Origin: Phenylobacterium sp.
GTDB lineage: Bacteria > Pseudomonadota > Alphaproteobacteria > Caulobacterales > Caulobacteraceae
Length of the DNA stretch: 64,000 nucleotides
Reading direction: 5' to 3'
Assembly (NCBI RefSeq): GCF_019636135.1
Contig: NZ_JAHBYD010000008.1
Location: 62,001 to 126,000, forward strand
Below are positions 7,794-14,720 of the stretch, piece by piece. The position numbers were made by a program, and so were the translations under genes. Positions within the stretch are counted from its first letter, which is position 1. Each line of letters begins with the position of its first letter. The notes beneath the pieces were generated by a model. That model saw only the letters and a list, made by a program, of their open reading frames with translations, had not been told where the DNA came from and ran no database searches.

Positions 7794-8594
7794 ATGGCGC
7801 GCCGCCTCGAGGGCAAGGTCGCGGTGGTGGTCGGCGCCGGCCAGACTCCGGGCGAGACGGTCGGCAACGGCCGCGCCATGGCGCTGCTGTTCGCCCGGGA
7901 AGGCGCGAGCGTGCTCTGCGTCGACCGCGTCGCCGACCGCGCCGAGGAGACCGCCGCCATGGTGGTCGAAGAGGGCGGCGCGGCCCACGCCATCGGCGCC
8001 GACATCGCCAAGGCCGCCGATTGCGCCCGCGTGGTCGACGAGGCCAAGGCGCGGTTCGGGCGGCTGGACGTGCTGATCAACAACGTCGGCATCGGCGGCG
8101 GCGACGGCCCCGCCCACCGGCTGGAGGAGGCGGCCTTCGACCGCATCCTCGCGGTCAACCTCAAGGGCATGTGGCTGACCATCAAGGCGGCGCTGCCGGT
8201 GATGCGCGAGCAGGGCGGGGGCTCGATCGTCAACATCTCGTCGCTGGCGGCACGGGCGGGGGGCATCCAGCTCGCCTACGAGGTCTCCAAGGCCGGCGTG
8301 AACCGCCTGACCACCAGCGTGGCGCAGTCCAACGCCCGCTACGGCGTGCGCTGCAACGCCATCATGATGGGCTACATGGACACGCCCATGGCGGTCTCGG
8401 GCATCGCCAGCGCCAGCGGCCGCTCCACCGCCGAGGTCCGGGCCGAGCGCGACGCCCGCGTGCCGCTCGGCGGCAAGATGGGCACCGGCTGGGACACCGC
8501 CTATGCCGCCCTCTTCCTCGCCTCCGACGAGGCCAGCTTCATCTCCGGCGCGATCCTGCCCGTCGACGGCGCCATGGGCGTGCGCATCGGGTAA
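7794..8594 (+). CDS. SDR family oxidoreductase
   Basis: A 266-residue classical SDR. The cofactor loop is lengthened (VVGAGQTPGETVGNGRAMAL, residues 12-31), then LINNVGIGGG, a serine in IVNISSLAA and the catalytic Y-x-x-x-K in AYEVSKAG (Tyr162, Lys166). The C-terminal ASFISGAILPVDGAMG closes the fold. It probably reduces or oxidises a hydroxy/keto group with NAD(P)H. The ATG follows the upstream CMD-family stop by one base, so the two products probably act in one pathway. Confidence 0.85.
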   Translation: MARRLEGKVAVVVGAGQTPGETVGNGRAMALLFAREGASVLCVDRVADRAEETAAMVVEEGGAAHAIGADIAKAADCARVVDEAKARFGRLDVLINNVGIGGGDGPAHRLEEAAFDRILAVNLKGMWLTIKAALPVMREQGGGSIVNISSLAARAGGIQLAYEVSKAGVNRLTTSVAQSNARYGVRCNAIMMGYMDTPMAVSGIASASGRSTAEVRAERDARVPLGGKMGTGWDTAYAALFLASDEASFISGAILPVDGAMGVRIG

Positions 8595-8605
8595 CCCCCA
8601 CCGAT

Positions 8606-8757
8606 TGTCATCCCGGTTTTGGCGCAGCCAAAGACCGGGACCCAACCGTCCGGTGCTCTGAGATCGTGATCTGGCCCCGACCGTCAGGGCCGCCCGCCAA
8701 CCATCGATACGCCCGACGGTTGGGTCCCGGTCTTCGCTTCGCGAAACCGGGATGACA
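8606..8757. repeat. Dispersed intergenic palindrome (long inverted repeat)
   Basis: Left part TGTCATCCCGGTTTTG...GACCCAACCGTC and right part GACGGTTGGGTCCCGG...CCGGGATGACA form imperfect arms of about 43 bp around a non-repeated centre. A second partial right end (GCGAAACCGGGATGACA) recurs at 8764-8780. This is a REP-like intergenic element; it may terminate the SDR transcript. Confidence 0.75.
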
Positions 8758-8852
8758 GCGGGGGCGAAACCGGGATGACAGGCGTTGGGAGGAACGGCCT
8801 TCCGTTTCTCCGCGTTCTCGGCGCCTGGGGGACGCGAGGAGAGAGCCGCGCC

Positions 8853-8927
8853 ATGAATGGGATCATCTACCTGGTCGGCCTGGTGGTCGTCGTGCTGGCC
8901 GTCCTGGGCTTCCTGGGCATCCGCTAG
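8853..8927 (+). CDS. 24-residue putative membrane peptide
   Basis: ATG at 8853 with an AGGAGAG ribosome site about 10 bp upstream; TAG at 8925. After M-N-G the peptide is one hydrophobic helix (IIYLVGLVVVVLAVLGFLGI) with a terminal arginine, a textbook single-span membrane micropeptide. It lies alone between a dispersed palindrome and selO. I do not recognise a family. Similar in size and start to the peptide at 2616-2696. Confidence 0.5.
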   Translation: MNGIIYLVGLVVVVLAVLGFLGIR

Positions 8928-8966
8928 CTGTTGCGGCCGTCGCCGCCGCACGGCTAGGTGCGCGGC

Positions 8967-10379
8967 ATGCCGCCGTCCGCCGCTTATCGACCCGACCCGC
9001 AGTTCCCCGCCCTCGGGTCCGAGTTCTGCGATCCGGTGCGGGCGGCCGATTTCCCCGAGACCATCCTGCGCTTCCGCAACGACCGCGCGGCGGCGACCGT
9101 GGGCCTGGACGGCCTGACCGATGCGGAATGGATCGCCCACTTCGGCCGCTTCCGGCCGCTCCCGGGCAACATCGACCCGCCGGTGGCCCAGCGCTATCAC
9201 GGCCACCAGTTCCGCACCTACAACCCCGACCTCGGCGACGGGCGCGGCTTCCTGTTCGCCCAGTTGCGCGAGGCCGGAAGCGGCCGGCTGCTCGATCTCG
9301 GCACGAAGGGCTCGGGCCAGACGCCGTGGTCGCGCGGCGGCGACGGGCGGCTCACGCTGAAGGGCGGCGTGCGCGAGGTGCTGGCGACGGCCATGTTGGA
9401 GGCGCTGGGCGTGCCGACCTCGCGGTCGTTCTCCCTGATCGAGACCGGGGAGGCGCTGGTGCGCGGCGACGAGCCCAGCCCGACGCGCTCGGCGGTGCTG
9501 GTCCGGCTCAGCCACAGCCACGTCCGCTTCGGCAGCTTCCAGCGCCACGCCTTCTTCGAGGCGAAGGACCGGGTCGCCGCCCTCGTCGACCACGTGACCC
9601 GACTCTACTATCCGGACCTTGAGGGTCAGAACGACCGGCCGGCGGCGCTGCTGGCTGCGGTGGTCGGCAAGGCGGCGCGGCTCACGGCCCGCTGGATGAG
9701 CGCCGGCTTCGTCCACGGCGTGCTCAACACCGACAACATGAACATCACGGGCGAGAGCTTCGACTACGGGCCCTACCGGTTCCTCCCGTACTCGGACCCG
9801 AACTTCGTCGCCGCCTACTTCGACTCGGCCGGGCTCTACAGCTTCGGCCGCCAGCCCGAGGCGGTGTTCTGGAACCTGCAGCAGCTCGCCGGCTGCCTCA
9901 GCCTCGTCACCGGCAGCGATCCCCTGGTCGACGCGCTCAACGGCTTCGGCCCCGCCTACCGCGCCGAGCTGATGGCCGCGATGCTGGTCCGCCTCGGCGT
10001 GCGGCCGAAGAGCGCCGAGGAGGACGCGGAGCTCGTCCAGGCGAGCTTCCAGGGCATGGCCGAGGGCGGCGAGCGGCTGCGCTGGGAGCCGTTCTTCTTC
10101 GACTGGTTCTGCGGTTCGGCCGACCGCGCGATGGCCGGCCCCCGCGCCGACCTTTACGCCGAGGACGCCTTCGCCGGGTTCCGCGAGCGCCTCGCGGCCT
10201 ATGCGCCCGAGCGGCCCGAACGCCTGGCCCACGCCTACTTCGCCCAGGCCGAACCCGAAGAACTGCTCTACGACCAGATCGAGGCGCTCTGGGCCTTCAT
10301 CGCCGAAGCCGACGACTGGACCGCCTTCCACGAGAAGCTCGCCCGCATCGAGACCGCGCGTATCGCCTATTCCCTCTGA
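8967..10379 (+). CDS. selO: SelO/YdiU family protein adenylyltransferase
   Basis: About 470 residues with the SelO pseudokinase-fold signatures: YHGHQFRTYNPDLGDGRG, LGTKGSGQTPWSRGGDGRLT (ATP-binding loop) and VHGVLNTDNMNITGESFDYG (metal and catalytic loop). SelO transfers AMP from ATP to Ser/Thr/Tyr of redox proteins under oxidative stress. No C-terminal selenocysteine is present, as in shorter bacterial forms. ATG 8967 (AGG nine bases upstream) is preferred; a GTG at 8958 is possible. Ends just before a dispersed palindrome. Confidence 0.92.
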   Translation: MPPSAAYRPDPQFPALGSEFCDPVRAADFPETILRFRNDRAAATVGLDGLTDAEWIAHFGRFRPLPGNIDPPVAQRYHGHQFRTYNPDLGDGRGFLFAQLREAGSGRLLDLGTKGSGQTPWSRGGDGRLTLKGGVREVLATAMLEALGVPTSRSFSLIETGEALVRGDEPSPTRSAVLVRLSHSHVRFGSFQRHAFFEAKDRVAALVDHVTRLYYPDLEGQNDRPAALLAAVVGKAARLTARWMSAGFVHGVLNTDNMNITGESFDYGPYRFLPYSDPNFVAAYFDSAGLYSFGRQPEAVFWNLQQLAGCLSLVTGSDPLVDALNGFGPAYRAELMAAMLVRLGVRPKSAEEDAELVQASFQGMAEGGERLRWEPFFFDWFCGSADRAMAGPRADLYAEDAFAGFRERLAAYAPERPERLAHAYFAQAEPEELLYDQIEALWAFIAEADDWTAFHEKLARIETARIAYSL

Positions 10380-10380
10380 T

Positions 10381-10499
10381 CGTCATGGCCCGGCTTGTCC
10401 GGGCCACCCATTGAGCTGTGAGTTGGGCAGAGCTTTGCTGCTGCGATAGTCCGGAATCTCACAGCCCAATGGGTCCCCCGGACAAGCCGGCGGATGACG
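10381..10499. repeat. Dispersed intergenic palindrome between convergent selO and DMT genes
   Basis: Left arm CGTCATGGCCCGGCTTGTCC... and right arm ...CCGGACAAGCCGGCGGATGACG pair imperfectly; inner arms GAGCTGTGAG and CTCACAGC continue the stem. It fills almost the whole gap between two convergent genes and could terminate both. I found no second copy in this window. Confidence 0.65.
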
Positions 10500-10503
10500 T
10501 GTG

Positions 10504-11391
10504 TCAGCGCTTCCTAGACGCCCACTGCGCGAGCACGATGCCACCCAGCGTGATCGCGGCGCCCAGGCCCTGGAGCGGGCCGATGGCCTCGGCGAACAGG
10601 ATCCAGCCCAGGATGGCGGCGACCACCGGCTGGATCAGCACCACGACCGAGGCGGTCGAGGTCGGCAGCCGGCCCATGGCCCAGGCGATCGAGCCCTGGC
10701 CGGTCACGTGCATCAGGCCCAGGCCCACGCAGGCGCCCCAGCCGATCAGGTCGGCCGGCAGGATCGGCTCGCGCAGCACGAGCGCGGTCAGGAACAGCAG
10801 CGGGGCGCCGACGACGCCGACCCACAGCATCAGCTTGCTCGCGCCCTCGGTCCTGCGGCCCTCGGCCATGGCCAGGAAGTAGAGCGCATACCAGAAGGCC
10901 GTGATCAGCGAGAGCAGGTCGCCCAGCGGCTGGTTCACGAGCGCCCCGCCGCCCTTCTCGATGGCCATCAGCCACGCCCCGCCGACGGCGGCCAGCACGG
11001 CGGCCAGGAACAGCATGCGCGGGCGCTGCTTCAGGAAGATCCACGCGAAGGCGGTGACGACGACGGGCGTCAGGTTCGACAGCACCGTGGCGTTGGTCAC
11101 CGAGGTGTAGCGGATGCCGTAGTGCCAGAAGGCGAGGTCGAGGAAGAAGAACAGGCCAGCCAGCAGCGCCATCCTCGGCGGCGGCCCGAGCCCGCCCGTG
11201 GACCGGAGCGTCATCAGCGCCAGCAGCGGCATGGCGAAGGCCAGCCGCCAGAACCCCGCCGCCGAGGGGCCGACGTGCGACAGCCGCACCAGGATCGCCG
11301 AGAGCCCGATGACGCACGCGCCCATGACCAGCACGGCCACGGCCTGCCAGCGCTCGTGGGTCGTCAGCTCCGGGGCGGCGGCCTCAGCCAA
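10504..11391 (-). CDS. DMT superfamily (EamA) transporter
   Basis: A 295-residue inner-membrane permease with ten hydrophobic segments arranged as two EamA repeats. The first repeat opens with AVAVLVMGACVIGLSAILVR and the second with ADLIGWGACVGLGLMHVTGQ. ALSA-type motifs and a conserved proline near segment ends suit an amino-acid or metabolite exporter. It overlaps gluQ by eight bases, so it is the distal gene of a gluQ-DMT unit and perhaps of tetR-gluQ-DMT. Substrate unknown. Confidence 0.82.
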   Translation of the reverse strand: MAEAAAPELTTHERWQAVAVLVMGACVIGLSAILVRLSHVGPSAAGFWRLAFAMPLLALMTLRSTGGLGPPPRMALLAGLFFFLDLAFWHYGIRYTSVTNATVLSNLTPVVVTAFAWIFLKQRPRMLFLAAVLAAVGGAWLMAIEKGGGALVNQPLGDLLSLITAFWYALYFLAMAEGRRTEGASKLMLWVGVVGAPLLFLTALVLREPILPADLIGWGACVGLGLMHVTGQGSIAWAMGRLPTSTASVVVLIQPVVAAILGWILFAEAIGPLQGLGAAITLGGIVLAQWASRKR

Positions 11392-12211
11392 AGCCCAGCT
11401 CCTTGCGAAGGTCGGCCGGCGTCATACCCTGTTCGCGCAGCGACCGCAGCGTCTCGGCCCTGTCGCGCTTGGCCAAGCGCCGGCCGTCCGGCCCGACGAG
11501 CAGGCCATGGTGGCGGTAGGCGGGCGTCGGCAGGCCCAGCAGCGCCTGCAGCAGCCGCTGCACGTGCGTCGCCTCGAACAGGTCGCGGCCGCGGATGACG
11601 TGGGTGATCCCCTGCAAGGCGTCGTCCACGGTGACGGCCAGGTGGTAGGCCACGCCCACGTCCTTGCGCGCCAGCACCACGTCGCCGCCGAGCTCGGGCC
11701 GCGCCGGAATCCGGCCTTCGTCCTCCTCCAGGAAATCGAGGCCGGCGAACCCGCCCAGCTTGCGTTCGGCCGCGTCCAGGGACAGCCGCCAGGCGAAGGC
11801 CTCGCCGGCCGCCAGGCGCCGCGCCTCCTCGTCCGGTGGGAGCGGGCCGCTGCGGAACACCTCCATCGGCCCGTGCGGCGCCGACGCCATCGCCTCGGCG
11901 ACCTCCCTGCGGGTCCGGAAGCAGCGGTAGAGCAGGCCGTCGGCCTCCAGCCGGCCCAGCGCGGCCAGGTAGTCGTCCGCGTGCTCGGACTGCCGCCGCA
12001 CCGGCGTCTCCCAGTCGAGGCCCAGCCACGCCAGGTCCTCGCAGATCGCGGCCTCGAACGCGGGCCGGCAGCGGGTGGCGTCGATGTCCTCGATGCGCAG
12101 CACGAAGCGGCCGTCGGCCGCGCGCGCGGCCGTAAACGCCGTCAGCGCCGAGACGGCGTGGCCCTTGTGCAGGTATCCGGTGGGCGAGGGCGCGAAGCGG
12201 GTGGCGAACAC
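11384..12211 (-). CDS. gluQ: Glutamyl-Q tRNA(Asp) synthetase
   Basis: A 275-residue class Ic synthetase fragment resembling the catalytic core of GluRS, which attaches glutamate to queuosine at the wobble position of tRNA-Asp. FAPSPTGYLHKGHA contains the HIGH-type motif (LHKGH) and RRLAKRD the KMSKS equivalent; there is no anticodon-binding domain. The zinc site of characterised members (Cys-x-Cys...Tyr...Cys) is reduced to a single cysteine in YRCFRTRR. GTG start at 12211. Confidence 0.88.
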   Translation of the reverse strand: MFATRFAPSPTGYLHKGHAVSALTAFTAARAADGRFVLRIEDIDATRCRPAFEAAICEDLAWLGLDWETPVRRQSEHADDYLAALGRLEADGLLYRCFRTRREVAEAMASAPHGPMEVFRSGPLPPDEEARRLAAGEAFAWRLSLDAAERKLGGFAGLDFLEEDEGRIPARPELGGDVVLARKDVGVAYHLAVTVDDALQGITHVIRGRDLFEATHVQRLLQALLGLPTPAYRHHGLLVGPDGRRLAKRDRAETLRSLREQGMTPADLRKELGFG

Positions 12212-12224
12212 CCGCCTGGGCTTA

Positions 12225-12860
12225 TCAGTCGTGGGCGTGGGTGGGGAACAGGCCCATGTGCCTGAAGACGGCGTCCAGGAACGGACGCTCGCCGCCCAGC
12301 TCGGCCTTCAGGTGGTCGAACTGCTTGAAGCCGGCCATCTCGGCCAGGCCGTGCGCGCCGCACCAGGCGGCCACGGTGGCCAGCTCCAGGTGGGTCTCGG
12401 CGCGGGGGTCGGCGCCCTGCTCGATCATGGTGTCGCGCACCAGGCAGTAGGCGTTGCCGTTCTCGGGATTGGCGTCCTCCACGTCCATCGGCAGCGCTTC
12501 CTTGTCGCGGGCGGCGTCGTACATGACGCGGTAGAGCGCGGGGTTGTCGCGGGCGAAGCAGACGTAGGCGATGCCGATGGAGGTGAGCTGCTCGCGGCCT
12601 TCGACGCCGGCCTTGGCGTCGGTCATGGCCATCTGGAGCATCTCCCAGCCCTCGTGGGCCACGGCGTCGAGCAGTTCGGCCTTGTCCTTGAAGTGGTGGT
12701 AGGGCGCCGCCGGGCTGACCCCGGCCTCGCGCGCCACGGCGCGGAGCGACAGCGCGCTCGGGCCTTCGGCCTCGAGGAGCCTGCGGGCCGCGTCCACCAG
12801 GGCGCGCCTCAGATCGCCATGATGGTAGGGGCGCGGTTCGATGGTTTTGGCTTCGCTCAT
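12225..12860 (-). CDS. TetR regulator (WHG-type C-terminus) controlling the adjacent small-protein genes
   Basis: A 211-residue TetR-family repressor. The helix-turn-helix is in LSLRAVAREAGVSPAAPYHH (residues 41-60) followed by FKDKAELLDAVA. The C-terminal region has the WHG-type features of TetR_C_33 proteins (W-x-x-x-H-G: AWCGAHGLAEM). Its own promoter contains one copy of a 19-bp palindrome (12880-12898) and four more copies lie before three tiny membrane-protein genes next door. That pattern indicates autoregulation plus a local regulon. Ligand unknown. gluQ follows after 13 bp and may share the transcript. Confidence 0.9.
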   Translation of the reverse strand: MSEAKTIEPRPYHHGDLRRALVDAARRLLEAEGPSALSLRAVAREAGVSPAAPYHHFKDKAELLDAVAHEGWEMLQMAMTDAKAGVEGREQLTSIGIAYVCFARDNPALYRVMYDAARDKEALPMDVEDANPENGNAYCLVRDTMIEQGADPRAETHLELATVAAWCGAHGLAEMAGFKQFDHLKAELGGERPFLDAVFRHMGLFPTHAHD

Positions 12861-12879
12861 GACATTACCATAATTTCAC

Positions 12880-12898
12880 ATCTGAGCGCTGTACAGAT
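12880..12898. promoter_or_regulatory. 19-bp operator copy 1 (before tetR)
   Basis: ATCTGAGCGCTGTACAGAT, 19 bp upstream of the tetR ATG. It matches the palindromic consensus ATCTGAACNNNGTTCAGAT shared by five sites in 12880-13783. A symmetric TTGAC-G-GTCAA (12903-12913) beside it could hold the -35 hexamers of divergent promoters for tetR and the first small-protein gene. Confidence 0.75.
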
Positions 12899-12926
12899 GC
12901 CATTGACGGTCAAGGTCCACATACCC

Positions 12927-12945
12927 ATCTAAGCGCTGTTCAAAT
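12927..12945. promoter_or_regulatory. 19-bp operator copy 2 (before small protein 1)
   Basis: ATCTAAGCGCTGTTCAAAT, 47 bp upstream of the ATG of small-protein gene 1 and 18 bp downstream of a TTGACG hexamer (12903-12908). A repressor bound here would cover the expected -10/+1 region. Confidence 0.75.
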
Positions 12946-12992
12946 AAGAAACGGCCCCACTCCCCTGGGGTTCAAACTGAAAGGTGTGTGTC

Positions 12993-13097
12993 ATGTCTCT
13001 CGCAAACTTCGAACGGCTCTTCGACCGTCTGGCGCCCTCGTTCCTGCTGTTCCTCGGCCTCGTCGCGGCCGTGGCCACCGCGGGGCTCGGCGCCTAA
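12993..13097 (+). CDS. Small membrane protein 1 (34 residues), operator-controlled
   Basis: ATG 12993 to TAA 13097. The N-terminal third (MSLANFERLFDRLAPS) is amphipathic and charged, followed by one hydrophobic segment FLLFLGLVAAVATAGLGA that runs to the end, so the protein is probably anchored by its C-terminus. A ribosome site (AAAGGTGTGTGTC before ATG) is shared almost base for base with small protein 2. A 19-bp operator lies upstream and an intrinsic terminator 35 bp downstream, so the gene is a complete monocistronic unit. Residues 1-4 and the FLLFLG...GLG pattern are conserved in paralogue 2. No known family recognised; a type I toxin, a membrane-stress peptide or an enzyme regulator are all possible. 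Confidence 0.7.
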   Translation: MSLANFERLFDRLAPSFLLFLGLVAAVATAGLGA

Positions 13098-13131
13098 GGG
13101 ACTCCCCTCCCGAAAGGTCGACGACGACAGG

Positions 13132-13157
13132 AGGGGCCCCGACGAGGGCCCCTTTTT
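13132..13157 (+). terminator. Intrinsic terminator of small-protein gene 1
   Basis: Perfect stem AGGGGCCC / GGGCCCCT with a CGACGA loop followed by TTTT, 35 bp after the stop. The stem sequence is the same as that of the terminator after small protein 2, showing that the whole unit was duplicated. Confidence 0.88.
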
Positions 13158-13250
13158 CGTGCCGCCCTCCTTCTCGAAAGCCGGATGGCGCGGATCGGGG
13201 GCATAGCCGGCACATGTGCGGTTCTGCATAGCCGTCCGGCAAAATCGCTG

Positions 13251-13269
13251 ATCTATGCAGTGTTCAGAT
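13251..13269. promoter_or_regulatory. 19-bp operator copy 3 (before small protein 2)
   Basis: ATCTATGCAGTGTTCAGAT, 80 bp upstream of the ATG at 13350. The right half GTTCAGAT is the consensus half-site. A GCTATC hexamer immediately downstream (13273-13278) resembles the Caulobacter-type -10 core. Confidence 0.75.
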
Positions 13270-13349
13270 AGTGCTATCCCTTGCGCGTCCAAGAGGACGC
13301 CCCCGCTCCCCCGGGGGCCCAGAAACGAAACAAACTCAAGGTGTGTGTC

Positions 13350-13442
13350 ATGTCTCTCGCGAAGTTCGACCGGTTCGTTCCGACCTTCCTGCTCTTCCTC
13401 GGCTTCGTGGCCGCAGGGGGCACGGTCGGCCTGGGCATCTGA
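13350..13442 (+). CDS. Small membrane protein 2 (30 residues), paralogue of protein 1
   Basis: ATG 13350 to TGA 13442. It begins MSLAKFDRFVPT and ends with the hydrophobic run FLLFLGFVAAGGTVGLGI. Against protein 1 it lacks four residues of the linker but keeps MSLA-x-F-[ED]-R and FLLFLG-x-VAA. The 12 bases before ATG and the first codons (ATGTCTCTCGC) are identical in both genes, conservation that in such short genes points to recent duplication plus selection on translation. It has its own operator and its own terminator. Unknown function. Confidence 0.7.
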   Translation: MSLAKFDRFVPTFLLFLGFVAAGGTVGLGI

Positions 13443-13470
13443 GCCCTCCCCATCCCGGCGGAAACCGAGG

Positions 13471-13493
13471 AGGGGCCCTTCGGGGCCCCTTTT
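13471..13493 (+). terminator. Intrinsic terminator of small-protein gene 2
   Basis: Perfect stem AGGGGCCC / GGGCCCCT closed by a stable TTCG tetraloop and followed by TTT, beginning 29 bp after the stop of small protein 2. Same stem as the terminator at 13132-13157. Confidence 0.88.
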
Positions 13494-13524
13494 CGTTTTG
13501 ATCCTCCCTCTCCGAGGCTGGGCC

Positions 13525-13663
13525 ATCGCATATGGATTCGGGCGGCCGGAAGGCCGTCATTCGAACCGCAGAGATACGCAGAGGATTCCGGTGGATCCGC
13601 GACTTCTCTGCGTATCTCCGCGATCTCTGCGGTTCATGAGTCGGGCGGACGAGCCGCCCACTC
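13525..13663. repeat. Dispersed MITE-like palindrome, copy A (truncated on the right)
   Basis: The core is a long imperfect palindrome bounded by AACCGCAGAGAT and ATCTCTGCGGTT, flanked by the secondary hairpins CGGCCGGAAGGCCG and GGGCGGACGAGCCGCCC. The left end has ATCGCATATGG. It is the inverted counterpart of the complete element at 17895-18066 but its right terminal repeat (CCATATGCG) is missing. It lies in the 389-bp gap before small-protein gene 3, which otherwise contains an AT-rich promoter region and two operators. Confidence 0.8.
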
Positions 13664-13738
13664 ACCGACGTCGTTGAGCTCCCCCGGCAGGGGATCGCCA
13701 GCATTACAAAAATGTATATCGGAAAGGCATAATCAATC

Positions 13739-13757
13739 ATCTAGACATCGTTCAGAT
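13739..13757. promoter_or_regulatory. 19-bp operator copy 4 (before small protein 3, distal)
   Basis: ATCTAGACATCGTTCAGAT at the end of an unusually AT-rich stretch (about 13700-13740). Seven bases separate it from copy 5, giving about one and a quarter helical turns between adjacent half-sites (GTTCAGAT and ATCTGAAC face each other). Confidence 0.75.
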
Positions 13758-13764
13758 ATCTGCT

Positions 13765-13783
13765 ATCTGAACGCCGTCCAGAT
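13765..13783. promoter_or_regulatory. 19-bp operator copy 5 (before small protein 3, proximal)
   Basis: ATCTGAACGCCGTCCAGAT, 48 bp upstream of the small protein 3 ATG. The left half is the exact consensus. A GCTATC (13762-13767) that could be a -10 hexamer overlaps its left edge, so binding would block polymerase. Confidence 0.75.
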
Positions 13784-13831
13784 GGACGGGGCCCGGATCG
13801 GCCGGGCCCATGGAGAGAAAGGAAAAGTACG

Positions 13832-13933
13832 ATGTCGCATCTCATGAACCGGATGCTCGACATGGTCGTGACCTACGCGGTGCTGGGCCTGACCCTGACC
13901 GTGGCGGGCGCCACCGTCGTTCTCGGCGCCTGA
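13832..13933 (+). CDS. Small membrane protein 3 (33 residues), diverged member of the trio
   Basis: ATG 13832 to TGA 13933, with AAAGGA nine bases upstream of the ATG. The N-terminus MSHLMNRMLDMVVT is amphipathic and methionine-rich; the remainder YAVLGLTLTVAGATVVLGA is a single hydrophobic span ending LGA, like the GLGA end of protein 1. Sequence identity to proteins 1 and 2 is weak, but size, topology and tandem operators group it with them. It may be the strongest controlled unit because it has two operator copies. Confidence 0.62.
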   Translation: MSHLMNRMLDMVVTYAVLGLTLTVAGATVVLGA

Positions 13934-13952
13934 CACGTGCGCCGCGCATAGA

Positions 13953-13983
13953 GCCTCGCCCATCCCTCGCGATCGGGCGAGGC
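13953..13983 (+). terminator. Hairpin after small-protein gene 3
   Basis: Stem GCCTCGCCC / GGGCGAGGC with a 13-base loop, starting 20 bp after the stop. There is no T-run, so it is a weaker terminator candidate than those after genes 1 and 2. Confidence 0.45.
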
Positions 13984-14149
13984 CATCCGCAAGTCCTGTC
14001 AAACCCGACCCAGGCCCCCGTCGTCGTAGAGTTGTCTCCGAATCGGGCCTATAGATTCCTCAGTCACGTCGATTTCCGTCACTGGGGTGCTGTCTTCAGT
14101 TCAACGTCGATCGCCATAGTCGCCATCAGGCGTTCCCGGAGGCCCTGCC

Positions 14150-14710
14150 ATGCAGGTGCTTAAGGCTCCGCCCTCCGGATGGCCCTGCCTCGTGCTCAAC
14201 GCGGATTTCCGGCCGCTGTCGTATTATCCGCTGTCGCTGTGGCCGTGGCAGGAGGTGATCAAGGCCGTCTTCCTCGACCGCGTCGACGTCGTCTCCACCT
14301 ACGACCAGGAAGTCCACTCGCCGTCGTTCGCGATGAAGCTGCCCAGCGTGGTGTCGCTGAAGAGCTACGTCGCCCAAGACCGGCCGCCGGCCTTCACGCG
14401 CTTCAACCTCTTCCTGCGCGACAGCTTCACCTGCCAGTACTGCCACACGGGCGACGACCTGACGTTCGACCACGTGATCCCCCGCTCGCGCGGCGGGCGT
14501 ACGACCTGGGAGAACATCGTCACCGCCTGCGCGCGCTGCAATCTGGCGAAGGGCGGCCGCACGCCGCACGAGGCCCACATGCACCCGCGGCTGAAGCCGC
14601 GGCGGCCCAGCGCCTTCGAGCTGCAGGAGCGGGGGCGGAAATTCCCGCCGCACCACCTGCACGAAAGCTGGCTCGACTACCTCTATTGGGACATCGAGCT
14701 GGAGGCGTAA
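14150..14710 (+). CDS. HNH endonuclease family protein
   Basis: A 186-residue protein with a C-terminal HNH/McrA-like nuclease core: CQYC (residues 104-107), LTFDHVIPRSRGG with the catalytic His, WENIVTACARCN with the second Cys pair and Asn. The N-terminal 85 residues (LVLNADFRPLSYYPLSLWPW) are typical of the widespread single-domain HNH proteins of alphaproteobacteria and cyanobacteria with unknown cellular role. ATG 14150 follows a CCGGAGGCC ribosome site. No phage context. Confidence 0.88.
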   Translation: MQVLKAPPSGWPCLVLNADFRPLSYYPLSLWPWQEVIKAVFLDRVDVVSTYDQEVHSPSFAMKLPSVVSLKSYVAQDRPPAFTRFNLFLRDSFTCQYCHTGDDLTFDHVIPRSRGGRTTWENIVTACARCNLAKGGRTPHEAHMHPRLKPRRPSAFELQERGRKFPPHHLHESWLDYLYWDIELEA

Positions 14711-14720
14711 GGTCGCGGCC

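Noticed and set aside
13934..14149. Search for a fourth small membrane protein
   Set aside because: No ORF with a ribosome site and hydrophobic segment and no further 19-bp operator in this gap.
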